DNA from: Nocardioides marinus
GTDB taxonomy: Bacteria; Pseudomonadota; Alphaproteobacteria; Rhodobacterales; Rhodobacteraceae
NCBI GenBank assembly: GCA_019801415.1
Contig: JAHVJD010000005.1
Coordinates: forward strand, 62,001 to 126,000
Direction: 5' to 3'
Length of the DNA stretch: 64,000 bases
Part shown: positions 54,458 through 62,525 of the stretch, piece after piece
How positions within the stretch are numbered: position 1 is the first letter of the stretch
How the letters are laid out: every line of letters begins with the position of its first letter
Position numbers and translations under genes: made by a program
Notes under the pieces: generated by a model
The model's input: only the letters and a program-made list of their open reading frames with translations
Database searches by the model: none
Told to the model about the DNA's origin: nothing

Positions 54458-56392
54458 TCAGTTGCCGCCAAGCAGTTTCAGCAGCTGGTCACGGGCTTCC
54501 TGCTCGATGCGCTGTTTCAGCAGGTCGTTCAAATTCTGCTCGGGGGCGATTTCGGTCTCCAGCTCCTCGCTCAGCTTCTGGCGCACACGATCCTTGGCCT
54601 GTTGCTCGATTTCGTCAATCCGGGGCTGCAACGCCTGGTCGAACTCCGGACGGATCGTCGGGTCATCCCAGCTGCCGCGGATGCGGACCGGGATGGAGAG
54701 GATCTGGTCGCTGCCGGCGCGGGCCAGCTGTGGCGTGAACAGGTAGTCGAGATCCCGTGCCCCCAGTCCGATGCGCCCCTTGCCCTGCGCCCGCAGCCCC
54801 TTGAGCAGCAGCAGAAGGTCCTCATTCTTCAGGCTGCCATCCTTGATCTCGTAGCTGGCCGAGAGCTGGTCGAACACGGTGCTGCCGCCATTGCCGCCCG
54901 AGCGCATCAGTGCCTCCAGGTCGAAGCCGGTGAAGAAGCCCTTGCCAGCCTCCAGCCAGCCCTTGCCGCTGAGCGAGCGCATGATCGCATCGATCGAATT
55001 GCCCGAGCCGAGGAATTCCAGCCCGCCCAGCGCCTCGCCGTTCAGTCGGGTGTAATCGGCAGTCTCGCCCAAGGCGCGTTCCAGAAGGATGCCATCAAAG
55101 GTCAGGTTGCCGCCCACTGACAGCCCGTTTCGGTTGTTCGCCACCAGCTGCCCCTGCACCTGGCCGCCAAACATCGCCACGGGCAGAAATTTCAGCACCG
55201 CGCGGCTGCGTTCGATGGTCAGGTTCAGCTGGCTTGCGCCCATCCGAATACCGCCAGCCGCGAGACTGTCGAAGGACATGTCCACATCCGCATCCGCCAA
55301 ATCCAGTATCGAGGCATCGATATGCTCCGTCGACCAGCCCGAGGCAGAGGTGCTATCCGCCTCGCCCGCGGCCTGACGCGCGTCAGCCTTACCGGCGGCC
55401 AGAAGAGTGGAAAGATCCAGCGCCTGCCCCTTGAGTTGGGCGGTAATCTTCGGACGCTCCCCGATGGCGACATCCGCCGCCCCGGTCAACCGATTGCCAC
55501 CGGTCTCCACGATCAGGTCACGCAGGGACAGACGCCCGTCCGCCGTATAGGTCGCATCGGCGCCGAACATCGCCTTCTGGGCCAAGCCCAGGGTTGGCGG
55601 CAGTGCAGCCCCCAGCGCAGCCGCCATCTGTCTTGCGTTGGTCGCGGCCACCGTCAGTCGACCACTGCCCTCGCCACGCACATCCGCGTGGCCGTCGTAA
55701 CGTGCCTTGCCGCCCGGCGCCGCGATGGACAGACCGACCGGGGCCACCTCGCCAGAGAGGAAGGCCGCGAAGGTTCCGATCTCCGCCTCGACCTCGACCG
55801 GCTCTCCCGCGGGGCGGAGCGTCGCGCGCACCGTGGCGGGCCCGGTCGGATCCGGCCAACGCAGTCCGAAGTCGGCGTTGCTCAACGCCACCGGGTCCTG
55901 GCCATACACGGTGTACCGCAGGGAGGCGCCGGTCAGCTCGACCGCCTCGATCCGCAGGGGCAGAGTGCTGTCACCCCCAGCCGGTGCGACACTGCCATCA
56001 GCTGGCGGCGGGCCGAATTCCCAGTTGCCGGTGCCGTCCTCACGGGTTGCGAGGTTGAGATGCGGCAGAATGGCCGAGACTTCGGTCACGCGCACGTCGC
56101 CACGCAACAGATCCGCAGCATCGACCCCGATGGTCAGCCGTTCCGCCCGCAACAGCGGCTCGGGCCCGGCCCATGGCGCGTTGGACAGGGTGACGGCATC
56201 CGCCTTGACGCCCAGCACCGGCCAGAAGCTGAGCCGCACCGGACCGCCGAAGGTCAGCTTGCGCCCGGTCTGGCTTTCCAGCTGATCCGCCGCCAGCCGG
56301 GCGATTTTCTCTCCCGGCAACAGCACCACCAAGGCCGCCAGCAACGCCACCGTCAGCACCAGCGCCGAAATGACCCGGATTATCAGCTTCAT
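54458..56392 (-). CDS. AsmA family protein
   Basis: A 644-residue envelope protein of the AsmA family. One N-terminal span (residues 6-28) is followed by a long periplasmic beta-rich region, starting with the AsmA segment RLAADQLESQTGRKLTFGGPV near 36. A C-terminal AsmA_2 region covers about 440-600, and the last 40 residues form a charged helix. Such proteins are proposed to bridge the periplasm for phospholipid transport. The ATG at 56392 has GGAG seven bases upstream; an ATG five codons earlier has none. Single gene. Confidence 0.9.
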   Translation of the reverse strand: MKLIIRVISALVLTVALLAALVVLLPGEKIARLAADQLESQTGRKLTFGGPVRLSFWPVLGVKADAVTLSNAPWAGPEPLLRAERLTIGVDAADLLRGDVRVTEVSAILPHLNLATREDGTGNWEFGPPPADGSVAPAGGDSTLPLRIEAVELTGASLRYTVYGQDPVALSNADFGLRWPDPTGPATVRATLRPAGEPVEVEAEIGTFAAFLSGEVAPVGLSIAAPGGKARYDGHADVRGEGSGRLTVAATNARQMAAALGAALPPTLGLAQKAMFGADATYTADGRLSLRDLIVETGGNRLTGAADVAIGERPKITAQLKGQALDLSTLLAAGKADARQAAGEADSTSASGWSTEHIDASILDLADADVDMSFDSLAAGGIRMGASQLNLTIERSRAVLKFLPVAMFGGQVQGQLVANNRNGLSVGGNLTFDGILLERALGETADYTRLNGEALGGLEFLGSGNSIDAIMRSLSGKGWLEAGKGFFTGFDLEALMRSGGNGGSTVFDQLSASYEIKDGSLKNEDLLLLLKGLRAQGKGRIGLGARDLDYLFTPQLARAGSDQILSIPVRIRGSWDDPTIRPEFDQALQPRIDEIEQQAKDRVRQKLSEELETEIAPEQNLNDLLKQRIEQEARDQLLKLLGGN

Positions 56393-56493
56393 CAGCCCAC
56401 TCCTCATGCCCTGCCACCCGTGGTCCGGGGGCTTTTCCCCAGATTACCCGGTGCGGGCGGACGCGCAATGGCAGAAGCTGGCGACAGACGTCA

Positions 56494-56769
56494 TCACCCC
56501 AGACGCCGCAGGATTTCGGCGCTGGCGCAGAAGTCCGGGATCGCCGCCTGGTCAGCATTCTTCTGCGCGGTCAGCCACAGGGCGCAGGTCTTGCTGCACC
56601 CGCCGCCGCGGCAGGCCGTGACCATTTGCGAAAACTCCAGTGGCGACAGGCGCCCTTCTGCCAAGGCTGCGTCAAGATCCAGCCCGGCAGCGGACGCCAG
56701 CGAACGCAGCAGCCAGAGATGGCGGTAGATGTTCCCGAGACGCCGGGTCTCGTCACCCAGATCTCTCAT
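56494..56769 (-). CDS. DUF6455-type four-cysteine protein (first copy)
   Basis: A 91-residue cytoplasmic protein with conserved cysteines at 53, 58, 62 and 81 (PDFC), giving C-x4-C-x3-C-x18-C. A helical N-terminal half has ASAAGLDLDAALAEGRLSPLEF. It is a paralogue of the next gene upstream: length, PDFC, WLT and the nine-residue distance from first to third cysteine all agree. The family is common in Rhodobacterales and has no known function. A metal or Fe-S site is plausible from the cysteines only. Confidence 0.8.
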   Translation of the reverse strand: MRDLGDETRRLGNIYRHLWLLRSLASAAGLDLDAALAEGRLSPLEFSQMVTACRGGGCSKTCALWLTAQKNADQAAIPDFCASAEILRRLG

Positions 56770-56809
56770 GCCAGAAGCCTTCGACGCGAATGGGGGATCT
56801 TGCGCGGCA

Positions 56810-57082
56810 TCAGTCTCGCGGCTCCTGCAGATAGGCCAGAAGGTCCCGATTGCGGCAGAAATCCGGTGCCAGTCCCTGCCCAGCCCCCGCATCCGGCGCT
56901 TCGGTCAGCCACTTTTTACAGGCTTTGACATTGCCGCAACGCCGACAGCGCAGCACCGCCTCGGCGATTTCATCGAACTGGAAGGCCCCCGAGATCGCCT
57001 CCTCCTCGAGGTCGAGGCCAACGGCACAGGCCATCCGGTCAAACAGTTCAGCGTGTTGTTTCAGCGAAAGTTGCGAGGGCAT
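56810..57082 (-). CDS. DUF6455-type four-cysteine protein (second copy)
   Basis: A 90-residue paralogue of the neighbouring gene, 40 bp upstream of it on the same strand. Cysteines are at 46, 49, 55 and 76 (C-x2-C-x5-C-x20-C), plus an extra Cys19. The segment CRRCGNVKACKKWL looks like a zinc-ribbon or Fe-S knuckle. I start at the ATG 57082, which has CAGGA seven bases upstream; an ATG eight codons earlier has no ribosome site. The two products could form a heterodimer or be successive duplicates. Function unknown. Confidence 0.8.
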   Translation of the reverse strand: MPSQLSLKQHAELFDRMACAVGLDLEEEAISGAFQFDEIAEAVLRCRRCGNVKACKKWLTEAPDAGAGQGLAPDFCRNRDLLAYLQEPRD

Positions 57083-57197
57083 GGCACGGATCCTGATATC
57101 ATTCATTTCAGGTGCACCTTAGGGTGCCCGTGCCAGTGCCTCCTTGACCTAGGTCAAGTCAGTCAGCGGACCGACCCGCGCGGTCCGCAGCGATCTT

Positions 57198-57584
57198 TCA
57201 GTGGTGCTGGCCGAGGTATTCGCGGACTGCATCCTGTACGCGGCGAAAGCGGTCGCCGCCCAGCTTCTTGCCACCATACCAGCGCGTCACGATGATCAGG
57301 TGGTCGGACAGCTGCTCGCGTTCCATCATGCGCAGGATGACCATACCGGCACCGCTTTCGCCGTCATCCGCCTTGAGCGCGCCGGTGGGCAGCACGGCCG
57401 CCCAGGTATTGTGGGTCGCCTTGGCGTACGCCCGGTCGGATTTCAGCTCCGCCAGCACCGCGTCGATATCGGCGCGGGTGCGGACACGCGCACCGCTGAC
57501 CGCATAGCGCGAGCCGCGGTCGCTCAGCACCACGCCGAGCCGGTTGAGCGTCTGCACGGCCGCAGCGCCGTCCCCTGCTGACAT
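57198..57584 (-). CDS. IMPACT/YigZ family protein (UPF0029 domain)
   Basis: A 128-residue protein made of one UPF0029 domain. The signature DDGESGAGMVILRMMER is near residue 73, and the conserved IIVTRWYGGKKLGGDRFRR segment is near 96. Full-length YigZ has an extra C-terminal domain that is absent here, so this is the short alphaproteobacterial form. IMPACT relatives act on translation or ribosome-associated control in eukaryotes; the bacterial role is unknown. It lies 2 bp downstream of the M48 protease gene and is probably co-transcribed. Confidence 0.88.
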   Translation of the reverse strand: MSAGDGAAAVQTLNRLGVVLSDRGSRYAVSGARVRTRADIDAVLAELKSDRAYAKATHNTWAAVLPTGALKADDGESGAGMVILRMMEREQLSDHLIIVTRWYGGKKLGGDRFRRVQDAVREYLGQHH

Positions 57585-57586
57585 GG

Positions 57587-58318
57587 TCAGTTCAACCCGT
57601 GGCGCTGGATCGTTGACTGCACCACCTGCACCCGGTTCGGGTTGGGCGGATGGGTGCCCAGGAACTGGTCGCCCGGATCCGGCAACCGGTTGAAGAACTG
57701 CACGCCCACGCTGGGGCGATACCCCGCGGCATGGGTGATGATGGTGCCCAATTCATCCGCCTCCAGCTCATGGCTCTTGGAGTAGGCCCTCGAGCCGACA
57801 AAGCCGCCGAGGTCCCGTGCCAGCGACACGGCCGCCTCGCTGCCGCCGAACACGGACGTGATCGCCCCCGCGCCGACGCTCGCCAACACGGTTGTCTGCT
57901 CCTGTCGTGCCAAATGGCCCCGGATGTGATGGGCCGCTTCATGGGACATCACGAAGGCGAGTTCATCCTCGTTGGCGATTTCGCGCAGCATGCGCTGGGT
58001 AAAGGTGATCAGGGGGCGTCCGTTGCGATCGAGGCTCTGGTAGGCGTTGGGCGCGGCGGAGGGGTTCGGATCTATGCCGATCAGGAAGTCACAGTTCATG
58101 CCCTGCGTGCGCTTGCGGCACTCGCGTTCCGCAACCGGCTCCACCCGCCGTGACACGGACGCAAAGGCCGCCTTCGCCTGCGCGGCGGACATGCCCTTCG
58201 TCGAGGAAGCCGGGGTCGGCGCATTCGGCACGGGCGCCGGTTGTGACGTCGGCACCGGTGTGGTGGTCAGGGTACAGGCGCTGACGGACAAGGCCAGCAA
58301 GCAGGAAAACAGGCGCAT
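57587..58318 (-). CDS. M48 family metalloprotease, lipoprotein
   Basis: A 243-residue zinc protease. The N-terminus MRLFSCLLALSVSAC is a lipoprotein signal with lipidated Cys15, followed by a Thr/Pro-rich linker. The zinc motif HEAAH is at residues 126-130, and the third ligand lies in SHELEADELG near 180, as in M48/BepA-like enzymes. The BepA TPR region is missing. It is probably a periplasmic quality-control protease. The ATG at 58318 is the only start that gives the lipoprotein signal. Confidence 0.9.
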   Translation of the reverse strand: MRLFSCLLALSVSACTLTTTPVPTSQPAPVPNAPTPASSTKGMSAAQAKAAFASVSRRVEPVAERECRKRTQGMNCDFLIGIDPNPSAAPNAYQSLDRNGRPLITFTQRMLREIANEDELAFVMSHEAAHHIRGHLARQEQTTVLASVGAGAITSVFGGSEAAVSLARDLGGFVGSRAYSKSHELEADELGTIITHAAGYRPSVGVQFFNRLPDPGDQFLGTHPPNPNRVQVVQSTIQRHGLN

Positions 58319-58465
58319 GACGGCTCCTTTCACATTTCGCGCACTGTATCGCAGCTCCGCCCCCGTTCGCAATCGCGCGGCGGCGGAACTTTGCCGGAAG
58401 GATCTCGTGAACGGTAGCGTTTTGAAGGTCTTGCCAGATTGCTGGCGGTCATGCAGGCTGGCAGC

Positions 58466-58705
58466 ATGTTTACAATCGAACATGAGTTTGACTCCACAGT
58501 CATCACCCTGGTTGACGAGGACAATGTGCCGCTCGCCGAGGATGTCACCATCAACGCCTTCGCCGAGTGCGTCACCGTGGAACAGTATGATCCACGTACC
58601 GACAGCGTGCAGAAGATCACCCTGTCCCATCTTCAGGTGCGGGATCTGGCCGCGGCCCTGGACCTGCCCGAAGGCGTGTACCGCCTGATCGAGGAAAAGG
58701 ACTAG
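58466..58705 (+). CDS. Small conserved-looking acidic protein of unknown function
   Basis: A 79-residue acidic soluble protein (MFTIEHEFDSTVITLVDEDN...), mixed beta/alpha by appearance, with no family I recognise. I prefer the ATG at 58466. In-frame starts at 58439 and 58451 would add nine or five residues, and no start has a strong ribosome site. It is divergent from the M48 protease gene, and its TAG shares a CTAG palindrome with the stop of the convergent DUF167 gene. Codon use looks normal, so it is likely real. Confidence 0.65.
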   Translation: MFTIEHEFDSTVITLVDEDNVPLAEDVTINAFAECVTVEQYDPRTDSVQKITLSHLQVRDLAAALDLPEGVYRLIEEKD

Positions 58706-59007
58706 CCTCGCTGCGAGCCTGGGCAGGCGGGACCGGTATAAACGAAGAGCTTGTTGCGTGATGTTGCCCCGCGGCACAGCTCCAGTTGGCTTGCAGCCAC
58801 CCCCATGGCGCGGGCCAGCAGGCGGCGGACCGCCTCGGTTGCCTTTCCGCTTTCCGGCGGCTCCTTCACCATGACCCGCAGGGATCCGTCATCGGCCTGC
58901 ACAACGGCATCGCGCGCCGAGCGCGGCAGCGCGTGCACCGGAATCTGCTGGCCCGGCACGCAAAGATGGCCCAGATCGGGCAGGTCCTTCCTTTTCGGTT
59001 TACCCAT
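58702..59007 (-). CDS. DUF167 (YggU) family protein
   Basis: A 101-residue protein of the DUF167/YggU family. Core segments are RSARDAVVQADDGSLRVMVKEPPESGKATEAV near residues 30-61 (key motif PPESGKA) and a final strand with LELCRGATSRNKLF. Function is unknown; the fold is a small alpha/beta domain. The start at 59007 gives a basic N-terminus, MGKPKRKDLPDLG, typical of roseobacter members. It is convergent with and overlaps the 79-residue gene by 4 bp. Confidence 0.88.
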   Translation of the reverse strand: MGKPKRKDLPDLGHLCVPGQQIPVHALPRSARDAVVQADDGSLRVMVKEPPESGKATEAVRRLLARAMGVAASQLELCRGATSRNKLFVYTGPACPGSQRG

Positions 59008-59186
59008 CGGCTGAGATTTTCCCTTCGAAACCGGGAAAACCATAGACGCCCCCGGGGGTGCCCGTCTATCACTCGCGTGATGCCCCAGCTGCGCCCTTCC
59101 CTGCTTGCCTCTGGCAGGCATTCCCGGCACGCAAGGCCTTTGCCCCTTGAAAAATGACCGCAGGTTGCCGAAATAGACGGCAAGCG

Positions 59187-59205
59187 ATGTAAAAAGGATT
59201 TACAT
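59187..59205 (+). promoter_or_regulatory. Inverted repeat with the ribosome site as its loop
   Basis: ATGTAAA-AAGGA-TTTACAT, perfect 7-bp arms, ends at the base before the nitroreductase ATG (59206). The five-base spacer AAGGA is the Shine-Dalgarno. As DNA it could be an operator; as RNA, a weak AU-rich hairpin presenting or hiding the ribosome site. Confidence 0.65.
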
Positions 59206-59802
59206 ATGTCCGAAAGTTCCGCTCCCGCCAGCCGCAACGACGCCGCGCTGGAGTTCCTGCTCACCCGCCGCTCGCGCCCGGCAAAGACCCTGACAGCACC
59301 GGCCCCCACGCGCGACCAGCTGCTGCCGATCCTGACAGCCGCCGCCCGCACCCCCGACCATGGCAAGCTGGAGCCTTGGCGCTTCATTGTCGTCGAACGT
59401 CCGGCCATGGCGCGTCTCGCCACCTTGACCGAGGAAGCCGGAACCCGCCTTGGCAAAAGCGCCGAGGACATCGCCAAGGGACGCAGCCAGTTCGACCTCG
59501 GGCAGCTGGCCGTGGTTGTCGTCGAAGTTCAGACCCCCAGCCCCAAGATCCCGGCAATCGAGCAAAGCTACTCTGCCGGCGCCGTCTGCCTGTCGTTGTT
59601 GAACGCAGCGCTGGCCTCAGGCTGGGGCGCCAACTGGCTCAGCGGCTGGGCCAGCCATGATCCGCAGTTCTGCAAGGAGGCCTTTGGCCTTGAAGCGCAT
59701 GAACGGGTGGCGGGCATCATCCATATCGCGACCGAAACCGCACCGCCGCCAGAGCGCCCGCGCCCCGACATCGATGCCAAGACGACCTGGATCAGCGCAT
59801 GA
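59206..59802 (+). CDS. Nitroreductase family protein (YdjA-like)
   Basis: A 198-residue FMN-dependent oxidoreductase. The N-terminal LTRRSRPAKTLTAPAP at about 19-34 is the FMN phosphate-binding RRS region. The PDHGKLEPWRFIVV segment near 50 and the Ala/Gly-rich GWGANWLSGW near 140 match YdjA-type nitroreductases. The physiological substrate is unknown. The AAGGA ribosome site lies inside an inverted repeat. The next gene overlaps its stop by 4 bp, so the two form an operon. Confidence 0.92.
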   Translation: MSESSAPASRNDAALEFLLTRRSRPAKTLTAPAPTRDQLLPILTAAARTPDHGKLEPWRFIVVERPAMARLATLTEEAGTRLGKSAEDIAKGRSQFDLGQLAVVVVEVQTPSPKIPAIEQSYSAGAVCLSLLNAALASGWGANWLSGWASHDPQFCKEAFGLEAHERVAGIIHIATETAPPPERPRPDIDAKTTWISA

Positions 59803-60488
59803 TTCTTGACGCCTTTTTCAAGACCCTGGGCCAATCCGGGGATCCGCGGTTTCGCCGGGTGCTGTTCAAGGGGCTGGGGCTGACTATTGGTTTGCTGGTG
59901 GCCGCCTATGCCGGTTTCGTGGTGCTGATCCAGTGGCTTGTCGGTCCCGACGCCGCGCTGCCGCTGGTCGGACAGGTGACCTGGCTGGATGACCTGCTGT
60001 CGGTCGGCTCCCTGTTCGTGATGCTGCTCTTGTCGGTGTTCCTGATGGTGCCGGTGGCATCGGCCATTACCTCGCTGTTTCTCGAGGACGTGGCGCAGGC
60101 GGTCGAGGACAAACATTACCCCGCCCTGCCCCCGGCGGCCAAGGTGCCGTTCTGGGACGGGGTCAAGGATACCGTCAATTTTCTGGGCCTGCTGATTGCC
60201 GCCAACCTTCTGGCGATCGTGCTCTATCTTCTGTTTCCGCCCGCGATGCTGTTCATCTTCTGGGGGCTGAATGGCTTCCTCCTGGGGCGCGAATATTTCA
60301 CCCTTGCGGCCGCGCGGCGCATCGGCACCGCCGAGGCCAAGAAACTGCGCCGCAGGCATGCAGGCACCATCTGGGTGGCCGGTACGTTGATGGCGATGCC
60401 GTTGTCGGTGCCGCTGCTGAACCTGATCATCCCGATCCTCGGGGCGGCAACATTCACCCATCTTTACCACGCGCTGTCGCGGCAGTAA
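59799..60488 (+). CDS. EI24/CysZ-like membrane protein
   Basis: A 229-residue integral membrane protein of the EI24/CysZ family. Spans lie at about 28-50, 64-90, 130-160 and 190-225. The conserved NGFLLGREYFTLAAARR segment near 158 is typical of this family. CysZ proteins move sulfate in enterobacteria, but a sulfate role is not shown for this group. It overlaps the nitroreductase gene by 4 bp. GC-rich hairpins follow it at 60499-60540. Confidence 0.88.
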   Translation: MILDAFFKTLGQSGDPRFRRVLFKGLGLTIGLLVAAYAGFVVLIQWLVGPDAALPLVGQVTWLDDLLSVGSLFVMLLLSVFLMVPVASAITSLFLEDVAQAVEDKHYPALPPAAKVPFWDGVKDTVNFLGLLIAANLLAIVLYLLFPPAMLFIFWGLNGFLLGREYFTLAAARRIGTAEAKKLRRRHAGTIWVAGTLMAMPLSVPLLNLIIPILGAATFTHLYHALSRQ

Positions 60489-60498
60489 TGCACTATGC

Positions 60499-60520
60499 GC
60501 GCCGCGCAGCAGCGCGGCGC
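60499..60520. repeat. Perfect 9-bp GC-only hairpin
   Basis: GCGCCGCGC/GCGCGGCGC around loop AGCA, 10 bp after the EI24-like gene. A second hairpin, CCAAGCC/GGCTTGG, follows closely. No T-run is present. It is perhaps a Rho-assisted end of the nitroreductase operon. Confidence 0.5.
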
Positions 60521-60639
60521 CACACCCAAGCCGGGCTTGGGAATGAATATTTACTCGAGAGACTTGGAGGCAGAAACGCGGCTGCCACGGGCCGCCGGGC
60601 CCTGAAGCTCCGGGCCCGCGCGCTGCTGGTCCTGACGGG

Positions 60640-60927
60640 TTACTTCGCGTCGCCGGAGACCGGCGGCATCATACCCATCCAGTCAAAGTCACGCACCGAG
60701 ATCACGCCAGAAATCACGATGGCGCAGGTAATCGCCCAGATCAGCGCGGCAACCCCGGTGGTGATCCAGGCCTTCTGTTTCAGGTAGTGATTTTCAGGTG
60801 CGCCTGCATGGGTGCCCGGCACCACCTCGCCCAGGTCGCCCTGTGTCTGCAGGCGAATCGGGATCACCACCAGAAAGGTCATGAACCAGATGACCGCATA
60901 AAGCACTATTGCTGAAGTCACACCCAT
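60640..60927 (-). CDS. DUF1467 family membrane protein
   Basis: A 95-residue inner-membrane protein with two spans (about 5-25 and 52-75). The family segment IPIRLQTQGDLGEVVPGTHAGAPE lies between them (key part LQTQGD..VPGTHAGAP). DUF1467 genes are regularly found next to methylmalonyl-CoA epimerase in alphaproteobacteria, and that holds here: the epimerase gene is 57 bp upstream on the same strand. Function unknown. Confidence 0.92.
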   Translation of the reverse strand: MGVTSAIVLYAVIWFMTFLVVIPIRLQTQGDLGEVVPGTHAGAPENHYLKQKAWITTGVAALIWAITCAIVISGVISVRDFDWMGMMPPVSGDAK

Positions 60928-60984
60928 GTCGTCGGCCTCCGGTTAATTTGCCTGCCCCCAAAATTGGGCAGGACGCTCATAACG

Positions 60985-61389
60985 TCAAACCTGCTCGAGT
61001 TCCACCAGGCAGCCGTTGAAATCCTTCGGGTGCAGGAACAGCACCGGCTTGCCATGGGCGCCGATCTTGGGCTCCCCCGTGCCCAGCACCCGGGCCCCTT
61101 CGGCCTTCAGGTGATCCCGCGCGGCGAGAATATCCTCGACCTCGTAGCAGATATGGTGAATGCCGCCTGCCGGGTTCTTCTCAAGGAACCCCTTGATCGG
61201 AGAGTTCTCGCCCAGCGGATACAGCAGTTCGATCTTGGTGTTGGGCAGTTCGATGAAGACCACCGTCACCCCGTGATCCGGCTCATCCTGAGGCGCGCCC
61301 ACCTTGGCGCCCAAGGTGTTGCGGTACTGCGCGGATGCCGCCTCAAGGTCGGGGACGGCAATGGCTACGTGGTTCAATCGGCCGATCAT
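60985..61389 (-). CDS. mce: Methylmalonyl-CoA epimerase
   Basis: A 134-residue enzyme of the vicinal oxygen chelate fold, converting (S)- to (R)-methylmalonyl-CoA on the route from propionyl-CoA to succinyl-CoA. Metal ligands are visible in LNHVAIAVPDLEAA (His7), GIHHICYEVED (His near 81) and the C-terminal CLVELEQV (Glu). Length is normal. It is the first gene of the epimerase-DUF1467 pair. The mutase is not in the window. Confidence 0.95.
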   Translation of the reverse strand: MIGRLNHVAIAVPDLEAASAQYRNTLGAKVGAPQDEPDHGVTVVFIELPNTKIELLYPLGENSPIKGFLEKNPAGGIHHICYEVEDILAARDHLKAEGARVLGTGEPKIGAHGKPVLFLHPKDFNGCLVELEQV

Positions 61390-61569
61390 CAGGTCTGCGC
61401 TCCTCTTCGCATTTTGTTCCCGTGCCTAGGTTATGCGGCCATTGCTGCGCCGCGGCAAGTGCGCCATTGCGCGCGGGGTGGCGGTTGCCCGCAGCGGCGC
61501 GCGCCGCGTTAACCCGGTATTAGCCTAGAGTTCCTAGCGTCGTGGCATATCCCGCAAGGAGGATAAGTT

Positions 61570-62289
61570 ATGGACGATTCGGAACTGTTTGCAGCCGCCC
61601 AACGCATGCCCACTTCACGCCGCCCTCTCCTGGGCCTGACCATTCTCGTAGTGGAGGACAGTCGCTTTGCCTGCGAAGCCATGCGTCTTCTGTGCCTGCG
61701 AAGCGGTGCCCGCATTCGCCGCGCTGATTGCCTGAAATCGGCCCGCCGCCATTTGCAGGTCTATCGTCCCTCGGTGCTGATCGTCGATGTCGGCCTGCCG
61801 GATGGCTCCGGTCTGGATCTGATCAGCGAGCTTGCCACGGCCAGCGCGCGCCCGGATGTCATCCTCGCCACGTCCGGCGACCCGGCGCTGCAGCAGCCCG
61901 CCATTGAGGCCGGGGCCGCCGATTTCATGGAAAAGCCCATCACCTCGCTTGCGACCTTTCAGCAGAAGATCCTGGCCGCCCTGCCCGCCAGCCAGCAGGC
62001 CAGCGGGCCGCGCAGCCTGACGGATGAGACCGTAGAACCCGACCAGCTCGCCTTTCGCGACGACATGGCCCATGCCGCGGATGTTCTCAGCATGGGGCAG
62101 GAAGAGAAGACCATCGCCTATCTCGCGCAATTTCTCGGCGGCGTTGCCCGCAGCGCCGGAGACCGGGCGCTGGCCGATGCCGCCGAGCAGCTGGCGGAAT
62201 CGCGTCGAAACGGCAAACCGCTGACGCAGGATACGGCAATCGTTGCCGGTCTCGTGCAGGAGCGGCTGGAACGCAAGGCGGCGATCTGA
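61570..62289 (+). CDS. Response regulator with unclassified C-terminal domain
   Basis: A 239-residue two-component receiver protein. The REC domain is at about residues 23-140, with acidic pair Glu29-Asp30, phosphoacceptor Asp73 (IVDVGLPDGSG), Thr101/Ser102 and Lys122 (MEKPI). The C-terminal 90 residues are helical, with no recognisable HTH, GGDEF or phosphatase motif. No kinase is adjacent. It probably relays by protein contact. A start at 61570 has AAGGAGG-like sequence (AAGGAGGATAAGTT) upstream. A 46-residue membrane peptide gene follows after 1 bp. Confidence 0.85.
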   Translation: MDDSELFAAAQRMPTSRRPLLGLTILVVEDSRFACEAMRLLCLRSGARIRRADCLKSARRHLQVYRPSVLIVDVGLPDGSGLDLISELATASARPDVILATSGDPALQQPAIEAGAADFMEKPITSLATFQQKILAALPASQQASGPRSLTDETVEPDQLAFRDDMAHAADVLSMGQEEKTIAYLAQFLGGVARSAGDRALADAAEQLAESRRNGKPLTQDTAIVAGLVQERLERKAAI

Positions 62290-62290
62290 C

Positions 62291-62431
62291 ATGGGCGAGA
62301 TTTTCCTGATCGCCCTGACGACCCTGGTGATCGTGCTTTATGGTCAGACCCGGCTGGAGGCACGCGCCATCCGCCGCAACCGCAGCACAGCTGCGGATCA
62401 ACCGCTGATTCTGCATCCCCCCAAGGGCTGA
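62291..62431 (+). CDS. Small membrane peptide next to the response regulator
   Basis: A 46-residue peptide. Residues 1-17 (MGEIFLIALTTLVIVLY) form one membrane span, then a basic tail RLEARAIRRNR, then PLILHPPKG. The ATG is 1 bp after the response-regulator stop, so translation is likely coupled. Its stop lies in a tandem AAGGGCTGAC repeat. I recognise no family. It is too small for certainty, but the span and position make it credible. Confidence 0.5.
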   Translation: MGEIFLIALTTLVIVLYGQTRLEARAIRRNRSTAADQPLILHPPKG

Positions 62432-62525
62432 CAAGGGCTGACCGGAGGAGCTGGGCACCGCCCGCGGACGGGCGCGCTTGGCTTGCCGCGCCGACCTGGC
62501 TGCCCCCTGCGTGATCGGTCCGCGG

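Noticed and set aside
59187-59205. Reading the repeat as a PpsR/CrtJ site (TGT-n12-ACA)
   Set aside because: The spacing is eleven, not twelve, and no photosynthesis or tetrapyrrole gene is nearby.
62414-62440. Tandem AAGGGCTGAC repeat as a functional element
   Set aside because: There are only two copies at the end of a small gene; a simple local duplication is enough to explain it.
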